From Pseudidiomarina donghaiensis (lineage in GTDB: Bacteria; Pseudomonadota; Gammaproteobacteria; Enterobacterales; Alteromonadaceae), in contig NZ_FPCF01000008.1 of NCBI RefSeq assembly GCF_900116895.1, positions 26,778 through 90,777 of the forward strand: 64,000 bases of DNA, given 5' to 3'. Positions 62,552 through 64,000 of the stretch are shown here, one piece after another (the first letter of the stretch is position 1; each line of letters begins with the position of its first letter). The notes beneath the pieces were generated by a model. It searched no databases. It was given only the letters and a program-made list of their open reading frames with translations, and was not told the origin of the DNA. A program made the translations under genes and the position numbers.

Positions 62552-62983
62552 ATGCAGTTGCTTCTCGCGTTTGTAATCAATAGTTTGCTTGTCGCCGTAG
62601 TGGTCATGGTGCATTACGGCATATTGCACCAGATCGTTAAAATCCTACCACGTTTTACTTTCGCTCATAGCCTACGGATAGTTTTCGGAGTCTTTGGCGC
62701 CTTGATTGCTCATGTTATAGAAATATGGATTTTTGCTTTAGGTTACTATTTTAAATCTCAAGGTTCGGGTTGGGGTAGTTTAGAAGGCAATTTTGATGGT
62801 ACGTTGTTGGACTGCGTATATTTTTCGTTTACGGTTTACACAACAGTCGGCTTTGGTGATATTGAGCCTTTAGGGTATATTCGCTATCTTACAGGCATTG
62901 AGTCAATAGCAGGGTTGGTACTTATTACTTGGACAGCTTCGTTTCTCTATCTCGAAATGCAGCGTCACTGGGATCAGCGTTAG
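62552..62983 (+). CDS. Two-helix potassium channel (integron cassette gene)
   Basis: 143 residues. Membrane helices about 3-25, 40-67 and 110-135 frame a pore loop DCVYFSFTVYTTVGFGDIEP with the K+ filter TVGFGD. The architecture is of the ion-trans-2 type. Its stop is 9 bp before attC1, so it is the cargo of a gene cassette. Similar channel genes occur in marine integron arrays (recollection). Confidence 0.82.
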   Translation: MQLLLAFVINSLLVAVVVMVHYGILHQIVKILPRFTFAHSLRIVFGVFGALIAHVIEIWIFALGYYFKSQGSGWGSLEGNFDGTLLDCVYFSFTVYTTVGFGDIEPLGYIRYLTGIESIAGLVLITWTASFLYLEMQRHWDQR

Positions 62984-62991
62984 TGGTATGC

Positions 62992-63107
62992 ACCCAACAA
63001 GGTGCTCAAGCCGAACCTTCACCTACGTTGCGCAGGCTGGTTCGCTTCGCTCATTATATCTCGCCGTGCTACACTCTCGATTCGGCCGGCTTAGCACGGC
63101 GTTGGGT
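62992..63107 (+). repeat. Integron attC site 1
   Basis: 116 bp from R'' ACCCAAC to R' GTTGGGT. Inner arms GTGCTCAAGCCGAA and TTCGGCCGGCTTAGCAC pair with a bulge, as required for folded attC. About the length of VCR-type chromosomal-integron sites. Confidence 0.9.
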
Positions 63108-63448
63108 GTAAAAAAACATCTTGGTTCTAAATGTGCAGAAGCCTGGCATTATTAGTCGTGGTGGTTCGAGGCGAGAACGTTTTTAATAACGGAAGTCAGA
63201 GGGCCAAAGCTATCTTTCCTGCAGGTTGGGGAACAGGGTTAACCTAAGTTAGAGCGGCGAATATCGTCGTCGTACCAGTTCACAAGCCGTGTTTATTTTC
63301 ATTTGCAAAACAGTGGTGTTCCCGCAAAAAACGGTGTTCTATACTTTAGCTGTCCTTGGGGTTTCACATCGCAAGCAGCCTAAAAGCGTGCCAGTCTTTG
63401 CAAGGCTAAGTTAGTTCGCTGGAAGTGGGTAGGTTCTAACTGGCAGGC
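63108..63448. other. Gene-less integron cassette
   Basis: 341 bp between attC1 and attC2 with no ORF of note on either strand and several stops in all frames. It could be a promoter or small-RNA cassette: an A-run follows the recombination point and CTATACTTTAG near 63338 is a weak promoter-like sequence. Confidence 0.6.
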
Positions 63449-63562
63449 ACCCAACAAGACGCTCAAGCTGAACCTTCACCTACGCTCCGCCCAGCGCATG
63501 GCTTCGCCATTGTACGCGCTGTGCTACACTCTCGGTTCGGCCGGCTTAGCACGGCGTTGGGT
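63449..63562 (+). repeat. Integron attC site 2
   Basis: 114 bp, ACCCAAC to GTTGGGT, arms CGCTCAAGCTGAA / TTCGGCCGGCTTAGCACG. Near-identical to sites 1 and 3, with a central hairpin CAGCGCATGG-CTTC-style loop. Confidence 0.92.
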
Positions 63563-63590
63563 GTAGGTAAAACATTCTAAATTTTGTTTT

Positions 63591-63818
63591 CTAGTCGTCA
63601 GAGTTCAGTGAAGGCTTTGCGCGAACGATATTATTTCTGTGGTCTTTGGTATATCGTTTCCGGCGCGTTTTAAAGGAAGGTTGTCGTTGAAATTCTCGGC
63701 TTGAAGAGTTTGAAATGAGGGCGTAGGTTTTTTCAGTGTTAACCATTTTATCAAGCTTTTCTGGTGGTTCGCGTAAGTTGGGCAAGCGGCGCGTACACCC
63801 CTTCTTCAATTTGGCCAT
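63591..63818 (-). CDS. Possible cassette gene in reverse orientation
   Basis: 75 residues on the minus strand (MAKLKKGCTRRLPNLREPPE at the start), Lys/Arg-rich and lacking a clear ribosome site. It occupies most of the cassette between attC2 and attC3. Inverted genes in cassettes usually carry their own promoter; coding is uncertain. Confidence 0.35.
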   Translation of the reverse strand: MAKLKKGCTRRLPNLREPPEKLDKMVNTEKTYALISNSSSREFQRQPSFKTRRKRYTKDHRNNIVRAKPSLNSDD

Positions 63819-63887
63819 TGTAGTACATCTTCAAAGTAGGGTAGTTCAGGGCTTCTTGGTGGGGCAGTGGTTCCTAGTGCGCAAAGC

Positions 63888-64000
63888 ACCCAACAAGGTG
63901 CTCAAGCCGAACCTTCACCTACGCTCCACACAGCGCATGGCTTCGCCATTGTACGCGCTGTGTTACACTCTCGGTTCGGTCGGCTTAGCACGACGTTATG
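63888..64000 (+). repeat. Integron attC site 3, cut by window end
   Basis: Starts ACCCAAC and runs to GTTATG at the window edge, one base short of the R' box (GTTATGY). Arms GTGCTCAAGCCGAA / TTCGGTCGGCTTAGCACG. The array continues beyond the window. Confidence 0.9.

Noticed and set aside
62990..63110. Tail of the channel gene read as a small gene (62929-63111)
   Set aside because: It is the attC site read through in another frame.

Overview
The window comes from a gammaproteobacterium, most probably a marine member of the Alteromonadales. An Idiomarinaceae-like host is my guess, not something the sequence proves. Reasons: the methylcitrate operon uses the acnD/prpF variant under a GntR-type regulator, there are BCCT and SLC13 transporters, a thermostable-hemolysin gene, an OmpW gene under an FNR box, and a chromosomal-integron-type attC array.

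Core-like left half (1-30 kb): 3' part of xthA (-); patatin lipase, hemH, a small gene, a ClsC-like phospholipase D and a beta-CASP metallo-hydrolase (+); an SLC13 symporter (-) divergent from a BetT-like BCCT carrier (+); a large GGDEF-EAL protein (-); GNAT and YceI genes (-); an MscS-like channel (+); a MHYT-GGDEF-EAL protein (-); the propionate operon prpR-prpB-prpC-acnD-prpF with operator, repeat block and internal terminator; a ParDE pair; rluF-ychJ; selO and small membrane/secreted genes; ompW.

Middle (30-44 kb): a tightly coupled seven-gene operon encodes a thermostable-hemolysin-family protein, an AMP-ligase-like protein, a haem-oxygenase-like putative di-iron enzyme, an SDR, a TPR protein and a QseBC/PmrAB-type two-component system. 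Its promoter carries a TTAAG-N5-TTAAG box, and a second box lies between a divergent LTA-synthase-like sulfatase and dgkA, suggesting one regulon. Five copies of a GC-rich palindrome sit at gene 3' ends between 30.2 and 43.1 kb; one adds 20 in-frame codons to the histidine kinase.

Right part (44-64 kb) is accessory: three partnerless antitoxin-like genes, gene debris, an MqsA-like regulator with a palindromic operator, and a four-gene Wadjet/Mks-like SMC operon in the order SMC, MukE-like, kleisin-like, TOPRIM. Then come a TehB-like methyltransferase, a photolyase/cryptochrome, a toxin-antitoxin pair, and a 50-nt 3' fragment of tRNA-Val(GAC) that looks like an integration scar. The last 1.5 kb holds three near-identical attC sites with a K+-channel cassette, an apparently gene-less cassette and a cassette with a reverse ORF; no integron integrase is visible. 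No rRNA, intact tRNA, CRISPR array or IS transposase was recognised.
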